Shown here one piece after another: positions 31,341 through 41,198 of a stretch of DNA of 64,000 nt. The DNA is from Tritrichomonas foetus (taxonomy: Eukaryota > Parabasalia > Tritrichomonadida > Tritrichomonadidae). Positions within the stretch are counted from its first letter, which is position 1; each line of letters opens with the position of its first letter. Position numbers and translations under genes: made by a program. Location of the stretch: the NCBI GenBank assembly GCA_001839685.1, contig MLAK01000616.1, positions 4,328-68,327 on the forward strand. Direction: 5' to 3'. The notes under the pieces were generated by a model. That model worked only from the letters and a program-made list of their open reading frames with translations, was not told the DNA's origin and made no database searches.

Positions 31341-32233
31341 TTGGAGTTACTTTTTTTTGTTTGGGAAAATGACTTCAATCAATTGACCATGTATTGAATT
31401 ATTGAATGTATTTCATGAAATGGAAATGGAACTTCCTAATAAAAGTGACACTCATTTTTTAATTTTATCGAACGCTCAACATCCTCCGCCTATTATAATT
31501 CTAACAGCACATCTATATCGCGTATGGTGTATATCGTATACAGTGACAATGGCTTGAAATAACCAATCAAAATTTTCTTGAAGAGAAGCGCGCTAGTTTC
31601 TGAGGGACGCGGAACTCACAAAGTGAGGATTCGAAGACAAAAAGCTCAGATACTAACACACTCGCTCCGCTCGCGACATAAAGAAGAAAAAATGCAATGA
31701 GAAGAAAATTTTATGAAAGTTTATTAAGTTTTAGAAAATGATCAACAGATTAGCAAAATCAATTAAATCTGAAAGACCTTATAGCCGAATATGAATGCTT
31801 GATCTTGCACGATTTTATAGATTGCATACACAGCGCTTAATTTGATGTGGATTCCTCGCGAATTTAATGCAAAATGACATCTTTGATCTTTGATCGCCTA
31901 CTTCAAATGAGTTCAAAGCTGCCTCAATCTCATATTGAGTTGGTTGGATTTTTCTCCTTTAAAAAAGAATGAAAATTCAATCCCAGCGAATTCAAATTTT
32001 AATTTTTAGGCTTTCTTTTCTCATCTGAGAATCTTGTTAATTCTTGTTGAGGCTGACTTCATTCACAATTGGCATCTTTGATTTCCTGGAGGCGAGAAAT
32101 TGAATAAAAAATCGTTAAATAAAAACTTCGATAAATGATTTAAAATTCAGAATATAAAAAACATTTACAAATAATATATATGTATATATCTATAAATATT
32201 AACAAAAATTATCGCTTTGGGGTTCAAACGCAG
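31341..32233. other. Spacer containing a GC-rich island
   Basis: Mostly AT-rich, but 31480-31680 is clearly more GC-rich than its surroundings and contains the stem-forming RNA candidate listed separately. Nothing else seen. Confidence 0.5.
31583..31667 (-). ncRNA. Candidate structured non-coding RNA, long stem with inner hairpin
   Basis: On the minus strand, GTGTGTTAGT (31652-31661) pairs with ACTAGCGCGC (31588-31597) over ten positions. A 2x2 internal loop and CTGAG/CTCAG (31645-31649 with 31600-31604) extend it, and outward GAG-c-GA pairs with TTCTC with one bulge. Inside, CTCAC-TTT-GTGAG (31615-31627) forms a hairpin extended by GAA/TTC across a bulge. Three stem positions are G-U wobbles on the minus strand and would be C-A mismatches on the plus strand, which points to a minus-strand RNA. 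A TTTT run lies just past the 3' side (near 31571). It matches no tRNA, 5S or U6 signature; GTTAGTATCTG faintly recalls U2's branch-binding region. No known family is assigned. Confidence 0.4.
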
Positions 32234-35080
32234 TTACTCATTATTATCATCCAATTTATCCTTCGACTTGTGAGTTCGTTTACGTGACTTTAAATCACCA
32301 TTAGGATCTTTTTTCAATTTACATTCTTTATTCTTTTTATTTTGATCTATGTTCTTCTTTTCTTCGTCATTTAATTCAGCTTCTTCATTTGCTGTATTGT
32401 CCACTTTTCCAATACTTTTTTCATCCTTTTTAGTATCATTCTTTTGAGTATCATCCTTTTCAGTGTCATTCTTTTGATAGTCATTCTTTTTAGTATCATT
32501 CTTTTGAGTATCGTCCTTTTTAGTATCATTCTTTCGAGTATCGTCCTTTTTAGTAACGCCATTTTTAATATCGTCGATTTGGTCATTGTATGGATGGTTT
32601 ATATAATCATAATTCCACCCAAGCGTTCTAGAGTTAGGGGCAAGTGAAGTTGCAGTGGATGATGACTTATACTTTGATTCAAACTCCGAATCCAGATTGT
32701 TGTTTCTTGGAAGACTTGATAAAGGCGTGACTTGCGACGAATAAGATTTTAGAATCTCACTCGATGGTGGGAAATTGAAAGCATCATTTTGACCAAAAGT
32801 TTCTTCGCTAGATGTTTCTTCATTGTTTCGTGAAAATGAAGAAGATGAACAATTTGAATAAGAAAGATGAATTCCAGTTCCACTAATTGATGTGGAGTAA
32901 TTTGATTTATAATTATGAAATCTTGATTCACCAACAAAAAACTTCAAAACCATGTTTAATATACTTATTATAATTGGTATAAAGATAACAAGAAGTGTAC
33001 AAAGGAATAAATTTGATGATGTTGTTGGAATATCTTTTTCTATCAGTGCTCTAAATGAATTAAATTGTGTATTCAATGGATTACAACTAGAATTAATTAG
33101 TTTTTGCATGAGATAATAATCTCCTAGCAAAAAATCTTCGCTTAAGTAAAAAGCATCATATTCTATAATAAGATATGATAATAGTTCATACATGGAAGCA
33201 AGTATGTTTGATATCTGTGGTAATATATTTTTCACAATAAGTGTCATATCGTTTATTAAAGCTGATTCAGATTGTGTTATTGTTCCATAACGTGTAAAAT
33301 GAAGTAAACTATCACGAATGTCAGAAATCGAACTTAATGATTTCGTTAAAGCTAGTTCAGATAAAAAGATATAATTTGGATCACTGAAATTCTTTGTACA
33401 ATCATTAATTAGTGATAAGTCATATCCATAGCATTCTCCTTTATTTCCGAAAAGTTCATCATATGCATCAGCAAATTCTGGAGATGTTTCTTTATGAAGG
33501 TTGATGATATTTTCTTCAAGAGTATCATAACTACTGGAATATAATTGATTAAATATTGCAAAATGTTCATCAGTTCCAATTGTTTTTGAAGTTAGTTTCG
33601 AAAAGTTTTCTTCACTAATTACATAATAAGGAATGTATGGTTTAGTTGGATCATCTGGATTATAGACAGCAATTAAAGGAATTGGATATGTAATTGAAGT
33701 AGCAAGTAATGCCATATCAAAAATTGCATCATAAGTTAAAAATTCCATAATATTATTCATTAGGTATTCTTTCCCAGATGTTAAACTTGAAAGATTAATT
33801 GATGAACCTAGATATTGTGTTGGACAATTAAATAATTTGAAAATAATGTCAGATGATTGTTCAACATATTTTTCTTTGAATAATTGATCGAAATTCTTCA
33901 TTGAGTTTTCCATAAATGATGAATATCCAAGTAATTGACCAACAATTATGGAAAAAACTATGATGGAAATACTATTTAATACTTGAAAAATAATTGTACA
34001 TGAAAATCTTCGACAAATCCATGAGATTAAAATAAAAATACAAAGTGTTGAAAAGATTACTAAAAACAAAACCGGTATGAGGTAATTCGAAAACTTTTGT
34101 TCAAAACTTGAATTGAAATATTGAGCTGTTTGATTAACAATCGCATTTTCAAAAGGCATTAATTGAAATTCAATAACATTGTCAATTAATGGCCTAATAA
34201 TATCATCCCAATCCGAAATTAGAGATGCAAATGAATCATGAATTTTGGAAATTTCACAAAAGTAACCTAAAAATAAAAATGATAATTTTTCAAAATGGTC
34301 TAAACAGTGTGAATAATTAGTTCCTTGAATTCCTGTATATTCATGGATTTTATTAAGCTGTTCTTCGAAGATGTCATTTCTATTATAATTTTTCAACCAT
34401 TCATAACATTCACCTTTACATTTATATTTATCAGGAAGAATTGGATCAATATATGAATCGTAGGCATTTTGTAGGTCTGCTTTTTTCACTTCATTAGTAA
34501 TTTTTTGTTTATACTCGAGCGATTCAGCATAATATTTGCGTGCTTGATCAAAAAGATTTTTAGAGGTATTAAATCCTATTTTTTCATAGCTAGTATTAAA
34601 TTGTGCATAATAGGCATTGAAATATTTAATTCCATCTAGAACTGAAGGCCATTCATACGTTAAATTGATCAACGCTTTATCCATCGTTTGTGTGATGTGA
34701 CTGTACTTTTCGTTTATGAGGCTGGCTTGCTCAACATAGTCAGGAAAACTATTTAGTAATTCAATGGCCTCATAAACAGAAAAAGTGTATGCGGTAGCTA
34801 ATGCAAGGTAGGATATTGCCAGGCCAATTATTACCGCGAATTTGCAAGTGAAGCTTTTTCTGGATTTTTTGAAGAATACCCATGAAATTAATGAAAGAAA
34901 AAGGACGACCAAAAACGACGATGATGAAATTAATGCAAACAAAAACGAGGACGAATAATGCGACAAAAAGTATCCATACAATCTATCGTAGTGATTGGTT
35001 GTGTTCACTGTTAATGGAAATTCCTTGGTTGATCGAACATTATTGCGTTTGAGAGTAATAAGTCGTTTTGCACGAGACAT
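32234..35080 (-). CDS. Five-span membrane protein with prominin-like topology
   Basis: The frame opens upstream with GTG, but the first ATG is at 35080 (948 aa). Hydrophobic spans lie at about 45-70, 79-103, 333-355, 361-387 and 690-715. The first pair is joined by a short basic loop (KKSRKSFT). Two large loops (about 230 and 300 residues) carry many N-x-S/T sites and several Cys (GECYEWLKNY, GECYGYDLSLINDC). Span, short loop, span, large loop, span, short loop, span, large loop, span, tail is the layout of prominins, which shape membrane protrusions; no sequence motif clinches it, and a tweety-like or lineage-specific family remains possible. The cytoplasmic tail has nine (K)NDTKKDDTQ-type units and ends highly charged. 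Confidence 0.6.
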   Translation of the reverse strand: MSRAKRLITLKRNNVRSTKEFPLTVNTTNHYDRLYGYFLSHYSSSFLFALISSSSFLVVLFLSLISWVFFKKSRKSFTCKFAVIIGLAISYLALATAYTFSVYEAIELLNSFPDYVEQASLINEKYSHITQTMDKALINLTYEWPSVLDGIKYFNAYYAQFNTSYEKIGFNTSKNLFDQARKYYAESLEYKQKITNEVKKADLQNAYDSYIDPILPDKYKCKGECYEWLKNYNRNDIFEEQLNKIHEYTGIQGTNYSHCLDHFEKLSFLFLGYFCEISKIHDSFASLISDWDDIIRPLIDNVIEFQLMPFENAIVNQTAQYFNSSFEQKFSNYLIPVLFLVIFSTLCIFILISWICRRFSCTIIFQVLNSISIIVFSIIVGQLLGYSSFMENSMKNFDQLFKEKYVEQSSDIIFKLFNCPTQYLGSSINLSSLTSGKEYLMNNIMEFLTYDAIFDMALLATSITYPIPLIAVYNPDDPTKPYIPYYVISEENFSKLTSKTIGTDEHFAIFNQLYSSSYDTLEENIINLHKETSPEFADAYDELFGNKGECYGYDLSLINDCTKNFSDPNYIFLSELALTKSLSSISDIRDSLLHFTRYGTITQSESALINDMTLIVKNILPQISNILASMYELLSYLIIEYDAFYLSEDFLLGDYYLMQKLINSSCNPLNTQFNSFRALIEKDIPTTSSNLFLCTLLVIFIPIIISILNMVLKFFVGESRFHNYKSNYSTSISGTGIHLSYSNCSSSSFSRNNEETSSEETFGQNDAFNFPPSSEILKSYSSQVTPLSSLPRNNNLDSEFESKYKSSSTATSLAPNSRTLGWNYDYINHPYNDQIDDIKNGVTKKDDTRKNDTKKDDTQKNDTKKNDYQKNDTEKDDTQKNDTKKDEKSIGKVDNTANEEAELNDEEKKNIDQNKKNKECKLKKDPNGDLKSRKRTHKSKDKLDDNNE
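32421..32555 (-). repeat. 15-bp coding tandem repeat, nine units
   Basis: Nine 15-bp units encode five-residue KKDDT/QKNDT repeats in the cytoplasmic tail of the prominin-like protein. The length keeps frame, so copy number may vary without breaking the gene. Confidence 0.9.
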
Positions 35081-35095
35081 GAAGTCACTGTACAC

Positions 35096-35793
35096 CGAGT
35101 GGAGTTGCGTGGTTTCAAATATTTGAAGATCGGAAAAGGCTTCAGAGAAAAAAGAGGAAGAGAAATATCATTTATATGTATCTCAAAAAGTTTAATTGGA
35201 ATATCGAAAAAAATTGAATTGAATTTTGATGAGTAAATTTCCGATATTTTCGTAATTTCTAAACCCCCATCATCTTTTTGAGGCATTTTTTTTTTTTCTT
35301 TTTTTCTTTTTTTTTTGAGAATTACATAGAAAATATGTAGATAAATAAATCAAAAAGTTATCGATTTTTGAATATATCAGGTCAAAAATTTATCAAAAAA
35401 TCATTCATGATTCATGATTGAGTATATATTCAATTAATCTCTGGTCTTCAGAATTGTATTAGATAATTCAGAAACTTTCACAATAAGCTTTTTGTGTTAT
35501 TTTGAAAGTAATGTTTGTGAATACAACGATAATTGTGTTGTGATGATAAACGGTCGGCAATGAGAAAAGTATCTTCCGACAATCTAGGAAAAATAAGATA
35601 AGTATCACACAATTAAAACGAGAAAATTATTCGATCATTGAAAATTGGAAAGTTTAATATCACACATGTTATTCATTATTTTTATATTTGGTATGGTGAA
35701 TGATTGAGCCAATTCTAATGATTTCTAATTCGAATTCTTTAAGCAGAGTAAAATTTGTGAATTTTCTCAAAGAAGCACAACAATCAAAAAATA
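35096..35793. other. Spacer left of the pogo-like element, no gene seen
   Basis: T-rich run near 35287-35314 and AT-rich sequence; no supported gene or motif. Confidence 0.5.
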
Positions 35794-35820
35794 CCCCAAA
35801 ATCGTATACTTTTCCCCTTT
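35794..35820 (+). repeat. Left terminal inverted repeat of pogo-like element
   Basis: 27 bp beginning CCCCAAAATCG, matching the right end at 25 of 27 positions; preceded by TA. Confidence 0.85.
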
Positions 35821-37133
35821 TGACGACCATTTTGCCAAAAAACNTACGATAACATATTGAATAAAATACGTTATTTACCGAAAAATATCAGAAAATGATC
35901 ATAACTCGCCGANAAATGATTTTCTATTCGATACCTTTTACACGATTATTCGCCTTTGCATGCACAGCAAAATAGCTCTTTTCCACTAAAAACATCGATC
36001 GCAAAAAAAATTGAAATCCTTTCATCATTATACACAGATGTTTTCTTGTTTCGTATTTTGGGGCACATATTTTTAAACACGTACAAAAACATATAATCGG
36101 TAATTCAACGAAAATTAGATTTTTTGGGACACTTTATCTGACATTAATCGTCTAAAAAAACGACCTTCAAACAAAATTTACCAAGTACCTCAAGTGAAAT
36201 TAATCTAAATGAGATGTGTTCTATATGTTGCAAAAATAAAAAAATTCGCGCCAAAAATGGAATCATTTACATTTCTCAATAATTTTTATTCAAAGGAAAT
36301 TCAAAAGTTATTTCTGGAAATAGAAATTATCGCGTCAAATATAATTCTATATTTCAGTTAGAGCCGAAAATAAAAAAATAGCCACAAATCATCAAAATAG
36401 CGGTTTTCATTTTTTCTTGTTTTTGTGTTTTATCCTTATATTTCTTAATAGCAACGCGTGAATTATATGCTGATATACGTTTTTAAGTCAGAAAACTTGT
36501 TGTTATTTCTTCATTGATAATTTTATTGACTACTGAATTTTCACTTTTAATCCATCCAAGTTGGTGAGGTAAATTTGCTCAAAATTACATCGAAAAAGTC
36601 GATATTATTTTGCTTTTCTTTAATTTTAGATATTATCATTTAATTTTCTAAGAAGTCAAATATAATATATTATCTGGTGATGTAATACAATCTTACAATC
36701 AATATATTGAATGAAAATCATCAATAAATTATCGTTATTTTTCCTTTTAGTTATTATCAAGTCGTGAAATGTTATTTCGTTTATTAATTAATGGTTTCTT
36801 TATTTACCTATTTTGTTGCAGTATAATTTTTAATCGTTATTGGACAAATATCGATTAACAAATCGTTCACTAATAGTATCAAATTAGAGAAATACCTTTT
36901 CCACTTTTTTTGGGTGGTGTGTTTTTCTCCAGCCTCGCATGCACCTAATTTTAATGTTGAACGTGATCATACTGCATCAATGTTTCTTTATACAATTCTT
37001 TTTACTTCTACTCTTGCACCTAATCATCATCAACTAAAAAATCATGTAAAAATTCGTACAAATATCGATATAACTTGGAGATTTATATTTGTTTCACAAG
37101 ATAAAATAAAGCATTCATTGGTTCAACAATAAA

Positions 37134-37147
37134 ATCCTCGCGAGGAT
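37134..37147. repeat. 14-bp perfect palindrome ATCCTCGCGAGGAT
   Basis: GC-rich palindrome inside the non-coding part of the pogo-like element, conspicuous in AT-rich surroundings. It could be a protein-binding site; role unknown. Confidence 0.6.
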
Positions 37148-37802
37148 CATTTTTTGGCATATTAGTTCTGTAAGAACCAGAATTATCATAGTGAAACGAC
37201 TTTGCAAACAATGAAAATCTCGTTTTTTTCCCTTTGAACATGAAATTGTTTGCTTGCAAAATCATGAACACAACTTCGAATAAATTTGGCATGTACAATT
37301 ATTAACATGCTAAAAGTACGAAGATATGAAAGTAGGAGAAGAAGTGATATGCCAATTTCTGGATTAATCGCTTCACGCCTGATCAATGCTCGGTCAAGAC
37401 ATCAATCGTTGATTTGAAAAAGATTCAATAAATACAATATTGTTAAGATACAACAAAAATGATGTTTACAACTTAAGCTATACATATTTATAAATAGACT
37501 TATATAAATATAGATGATGTCTCTCTCAATAATGATAATATTTAGAAATTTTCCATACGCTGTGATTTTATTAAGACTTGAAAGAGATGAAAAATGATTT
37601 TTCTTGTTCTGGTTATAAAGGTAAAATCGAATTTAATTAATGAATAAGAAGACGCAGAAAAAAAGAAGGAGGGGGAAAAGAAAACTAAAGTTCAAAGTTC
37701 AAAACTTTTATATGAAATCTTACCAAGTGATATAGTGATTCGTGAAACTAATGGTGAATCTGCTTCTTTGCTCCTGTTCTAAGTTCTACTATTTCACAGA
37801 TG

Positions 37803-37967
37803 TGAAAGCATTTTTATTCAAATTACTCTTCATGCCATTCGTGATTGCCTCAAGACCAGAAAATTTACCATTCACTCTATTAAAGTAAGTGAAGAATCGT
37901 TTACATTGTTGATTNGCTTGTGATTTTGCAGTTAAAAGTGGAAAAGCTCCAAAAGAAATATATTCTT
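37803..37967 (-). pseudogene. Short protein-like relic inside the pogo-like element
   Basis: Minus-strand frame without a start codon reads QEYISFGAFPLLTAKSQA and continues with normal composition for about 35 more residues (NRVNGKFSGLEAITNG) to a stop at 37803. It is bounded by a stop on the left side of the frame too. It may be a remnant of a second element gene or of an older insertion; I do not recognise it. Confidence 0.3.
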
Positions 37968-38212
37968 GTTATTGTTTTCACAGAAGTTGGAAATGAAAAC
38001 ATTTTTTTCATCTAAAGGTAAAAATTCATAATTTCATGAATTTACATTAAATGATCCACAAAAAACTGTTTGAGCTGATTCATTTCCTACTTTTTATTTC
38101 AAAATGAATTGATTTCGCAAAATTCACGGAATGTACACCTTCTCTTACCAATATCATGAGTTGTTCTAGCTGAATATGAGTTCGAAATAGTAAATACACT
38201 TGTTGATGATGA

Positions 38213-39535
38213 TTAAAAATACTCTAAAAACTCATCTTCAAAATTATAATCTGTATCATCCGTATCATCTGTGCTAGAAATCTTATTTTCACATTTACTT
38301 ATCATGGGGAAACCAGGAATGTTCCATGCTGATTTATATGCATGACTGCTTACTTTATTAAGTATTTCTTTGAATGTTCGTGCAGCTAAAGCTTTATTCC
38401 AAACTGAATTCCCTTCAATTGCTTTTCTCCGTGAAATATCCCACGCTTTTTTCATTTTAGCCTTAATAATTCCAAAGATCTTTCTATCTAATGGCTGAAA
38501 GGAACCAGTACCATTGGCGGGGACAAAAATGAGATCTATTTGCAAACTCTGTGCAAGTTCTCTGACAATTGCATCTTTATGCGTGCTGTATACATCTAAG
38601 ACTAAACAGCAAGGCTCATTATTAACTTGTTCTGATAACCATTTAATGTATTGACACATCACTTCACTGGTTGCCCAACCTGTTTCACTTTTCATTATTT
38701 TGATATCATTTTCATAATTCCAGGCTTCTCCGAATTGCATTTCGGAGTTTTCTTGATTACCTTTCGTGAGAAATATTGGTTCAAGTATAGTTCCCCCAAA
38801 GCTAATTGTTGTTAAACATGTAAAACCACTTTTTTCATCTTCATTAATAAAAGATGGAACGTTTTCAGCTCCTTTCCTGCCAATTACTTTGGAAGGTGGG
38901 CAACACACATGGACAAAAGTTTCATCCATATTGAAGATTCTTTCAGGATGATAATCTTGAGCTGCATGTGTTAATTTTTCTATAAAGATGTCAATAAACT
39001 TTGGATCCACTTCTCCCTTTTTACTGGGTTTTGATGATCTCACCGATAGGCCGTATTTGTCAAGGAATCTGTAAGCCCAAGAATTTGTGGCCGAGAAACG
39101 ATCTCTACCAACTTGTTCCATGGATAATTGTTGATACAAATGAATTGCTGTGTCTTGAAGTTCGTTCAAGGTGAATGGAGTTCCGTTATTAAGTTTATCA
39201 GATACTAAATTGAATAGTTGATCTTCTGTTTCATTTGGGAGCGTTGTTACCCCTAGTGCTTCATATGGAGTGTAGTTAGGGTCTTTTTTAAATTTTTGTC
39301 GCCATTTTTTAAGCGTTTGATATTTTATATTCGTATCATGTGAAACTTGTTTAAGCGCCCCATATGGTAATTCCTTCATTTTCAAGTATTCCCATATGGG
39401 AGCTACTTCATTGATGGAATCATTCATCCACACATGATGGTTTTTGACCAGTTTCGGAAACTTGGGCACTTTTCGAATATTCGTCAACGGAAGTAGTATT
39501 TGTTTTCTTTTGGAATACTTTCTTTTCTTCCCCAT
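38213..39535 (-). CDS. DDE-type transposase of pogo/Tigger (Jerky-like) family
   Basis: 440 aa, uninterrupted. The N-terminus is basic (GKKRKYSKRKQ), followed by helix-turn-helix segments at about 50-80 (LKQVSHDTNIKYQTLKKWR) and a CENP-B-type second helical domain at about 100-165. The DDE_1 catalytic core has Asp204 (IFNMDETFV), Asp314 (CLVLDVYSTH) and Asp350 (GSFQPLDRKIFG): a D-D-35-D arrangement. All three metal-binding acids and the surrounding motifs are intact, so this copy may be active. The C-terminus is acidic (DDTDDTDYNFEDEF). It cuts and pastes the element between TA sites; the TIRs and TA duplication around it agree. Confidence 0.9.
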   Translation of the reverse strand: MGKKRKYSKRKQILLPLTNIRKVPKFPKLVKNHHVWMNDSINEVAPIWEYLKMKELPYGALKQVSHDTNIKYQTLKKWRQKFKKDPNYTPYEALGVTTLPNETEDQLFNLVSDKLNNGTPFTLNELQDTAIHLYQQLSMEQVGRDRFSATNSWAYRFLDKYGLSVRSSKPSKKGEVDPKFIDIFIEKLTHAAQDYHPERIFNMDETFVHVCCPPSKVIGRKGAENVPSFINEDEKSGFTCLTTISFGGTILEPIFLTKGNQENSEMQFGEAWNYENDIKIMKSETGWATSEVMCQYIKWLSEQVNNEPCCLVLDVYSTHKDAIVRELAQSLQIDLIFVPANGTGSFQPLDRKIFGIIKAKMKKAWDISRRKAIEGNSVWNKALAARTFKEILNKVSSHAYKSAWNIPGFPMISKCENKISSTDDTDDTDYNFEDEFLEYF

Positions 39536-39710
39536 TAAGTCTGAAATTAGAAATTAAATATACATATGTGAGAATATAAAAAGTGAAATGATCCATTCTA
39601 ACCGTNCATTAATTTAATCAAAAAGTTATTTTAATATTGAAAAAAACTATCAATAAAAATCTGACAATTGTCAGATTTTCGTCGAATTATAACCATATCT
39701 TGTAAAACAG

Positions 39711-39737
39711 AAAGGGGAAAAGTTTGCGATTTTGGGG
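39711..39737 (-). repeat. Right terminal inverted repeat of pogo-like element
   Basis: Reverse complement of the left end apart from two positions; followed by TA at 39738-39739. Confidence 0.85.
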
Positions 39738-40034
39738 TAATAATACATATTAGGTATTAAAAACAAGAAAATAATATTTAGATAGTCTATAACAAAATAT
39801 TATTAATATATAATATAATACACTGCTATCCCTAATCAATGAAATATCAACAATCTATTGAAATCACCATCAATCAATGAAATCATTTGCCAAATGAATC
39901 ACCAAAAATTGAAATCACCAGAAAATTTGATGAAATGAATAAGATTGATTCGCTATTCACATAAAAAGAGAAAAGAGATGATGAGTATAGCAATTAAACA
40001 ATTAATAAAAGGAAAAAATCAATATAAAAGTTAG
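39738..40034. other. Spacer right of the pogo-like element, no gene seen
   Basis: About 300 AT-rich bases with recurring AATCA words (AATCAATGAAAT-type near 39835-39915). No gene. Confidence 0.5.
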
Positions 40035-41198
40035 TCAGACAGACACAAACATTGAACACGTTCTCGTCTGCAAAATCTTTAAATTGAAACAAAGATATCG
40101 AATTGATCTTGACCAAGGCAAATGTGCATTATTTGCATATGTATAAGATGTCTGCTCAATAATTTTCTTATTGAGATGAATTTCAAATGGGGGTGCACAG
40201 CAGTATTCGACAACATTTGGTGATGCAAAAATCGAAGCAGCAGCCAAAAACAGGAAATCCATAGCTTTATTAAATAAAACAATTTCTGCATTTGTTTTAG
40301 GTATTTCCAATGGTATTAAATTGTTTTGTTCTGTTTTAAAATGACCAGTTGGTAAAATTTCAAAGTCTTTAAACGTAATTCCAAAAGATGAAGTGATCGA
40401 CCATATCAAATGGACCAAAAAGTGAAGGCCGATATTATTTTCTTCGATTGTATTTTTCTGATATTGATAGAAACCGATTCTTGCACCATTAATAGTGATA
40501 TAATGACGGTCAAATCCAATTCTGAACACAGAAAGTGAAGTGATGCTAAAATGTGATTCCTTTTCGATTGGAAAATCAATTATTTTTGAATAAAATAAAT
40601 TGGGGTCATCAATTTTCACATTGGTTATTGAATTTTTTTGGAAATTCAGGTTTTCATGGGATAATCTTGGTGAATTAAAATTTTGTGACGATGTCAATGG
40701 ATCCGCTTCTTCTTTTTTTGTGGATTCAGAAATTTCTTTGATGGCTGATTCTATTTCTGCAACTGAAATTTCATTTGGCAAAAAATGAAATGACGTTATT
40801 GCTTTGACAGTTACCACTTGTAACATTTTGATCTGATTGACGCAGTTGAAGCAGCAAGTTGGACAAAGCGGAAAAGAAAGGCAATGATCGAAATAATCGA
40901 AGTAATCGTTGAATTCATTGAAATTGGGCAAATAAGCCCACTTTTCTGGGTTAAAAAATAGCGTCATTTCTTTAAAATTCTTGTTTTGTTCACCTAATTG
41001 CTTTGTGCTCGTTATTTGTACTTGCGGTGCACTAAAATAGGTTCGAATTTTGGAATCTTCCTCTTTTGGGTAGAAAGTCGACTTGGACATAATGACGAAC
41101 TTATGACACTGAGTGCAAGTGCACAGAGCGTTTTCGAATCGATCTTGGAAAGTAGGTAAAGAAAGATAACTCAAATCCAATTTTATGAGATTTTCCAC
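40035..41198 (-). CDS. ATG6: Beclin-1/Atg6-like protein, start codon uncertain
   Basis: 387 codons if read from GTG at 41198; no in-frame ATG exists upstream before a TAA, and the first ATG inside the frame is at 41090 (codon 37). Two CxxC pairs (C28/C31 and C112/C115) match the N-terminal zinc-ribbon-like cysteines of Beclin. The C-terminal region (ITINGARIGFYQYQKNTIEE, then HFLVHLIWSITSSFGITFKD, ILPTGHF; LPWSRSIRYLCFNLKIL) follows the evolutionarily conserved domain of Beclin/Atg6. These proteins sit in the class III PI3-kinase complex that makes PI3P for autophagy and endosomes. The coiled-coil segment is short or absent. GTG lies inside a GAAAAAGTGG motif seen upstream of other genes, so the true 5' end is unclear. 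Confidence 0.75.
   Translation of the reverse strand: MENLIKLDLSYLSLPTFQDRFENALCTCTQCHKFVIMSKSTFYPKEEDSKIRTYFSAPQVQITSTKQLGEQNKNFKEMTLFFNPEKWAYLPNFNEFNDYFDYFDHCLSFPLCPTCCFNCVNQIKMLQVVTVKAITSFHFLPNEISVAEIESAIKEISESTKKEEADPLTSSQNFNSPRLSHENLNFQKNSITNVKIDDPNLFYSKIIDFPIEKESHFSITSLSVFRIGFDRHYITINGARIGFYQYQKNTIEENNIGLHFLVHLIWSITSSFGITFKDFEILPTGHFKTEQNNLIPLEIPKTNAEIVLFNKAMDFLFLAAASIFASPNVVEYCCAPPFEIHLNKKIIEQTSYTYANNAHLPWSRSIRYLCFNLKILQTRTCSMFVSV

Larger units (their letters stand above)
35794..39737 (-). mobile_element. Pogo/Tigger-like DNA transposon, 3,944 bp, with intact transposase
   Basis: The left end reads CCCCAAAATCG...CTTTTCCCCTTT (35794-35820), and the right end is its reverse complement with two changes in 27 (39711-39737). 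Each end abuts TA (35792-35793 and 39738-39739), the target duplicated by Tc1/mariner/pogo elements. The minus-strand transposase next to the right end is uninterrupted. The left 2.4 kb is non-coding apart from small relics, large for this superfamily. Single N bases at 35844, 35913, 37915 and 39606 fit a multicopy element. An inward-facing partial copy of the end (CGTATTTTGGGG) lies near 36053-36064 and may be a transposase-binding site. Confidence 0.85.

Noticed and set aside
31650..31661. ACTAACACAC word resembling the trichomonad intron 3' motif ACTAACACACAG
   Set aside because: It is followed by TC, not AG, has no GTATGT upstream and lies between genes. It forms one arm of the RNA stem instead.
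31640..31670. Minus-strand GTTAGTATCTG as a U2 snRNA branch-binding region
   Set aside because: It has an extra base compared with GUAGUAUCUG and is buried in a stem; the U2 5' region and stem I are not present.
31560..31690. A tRNA gene in the GC-rich island (TTCGAATCC-like T-loop on the minus strand)
   Set aside because: No matching A box, anticodon stem or acceptor pairing; spacing does not fit a tRNA.
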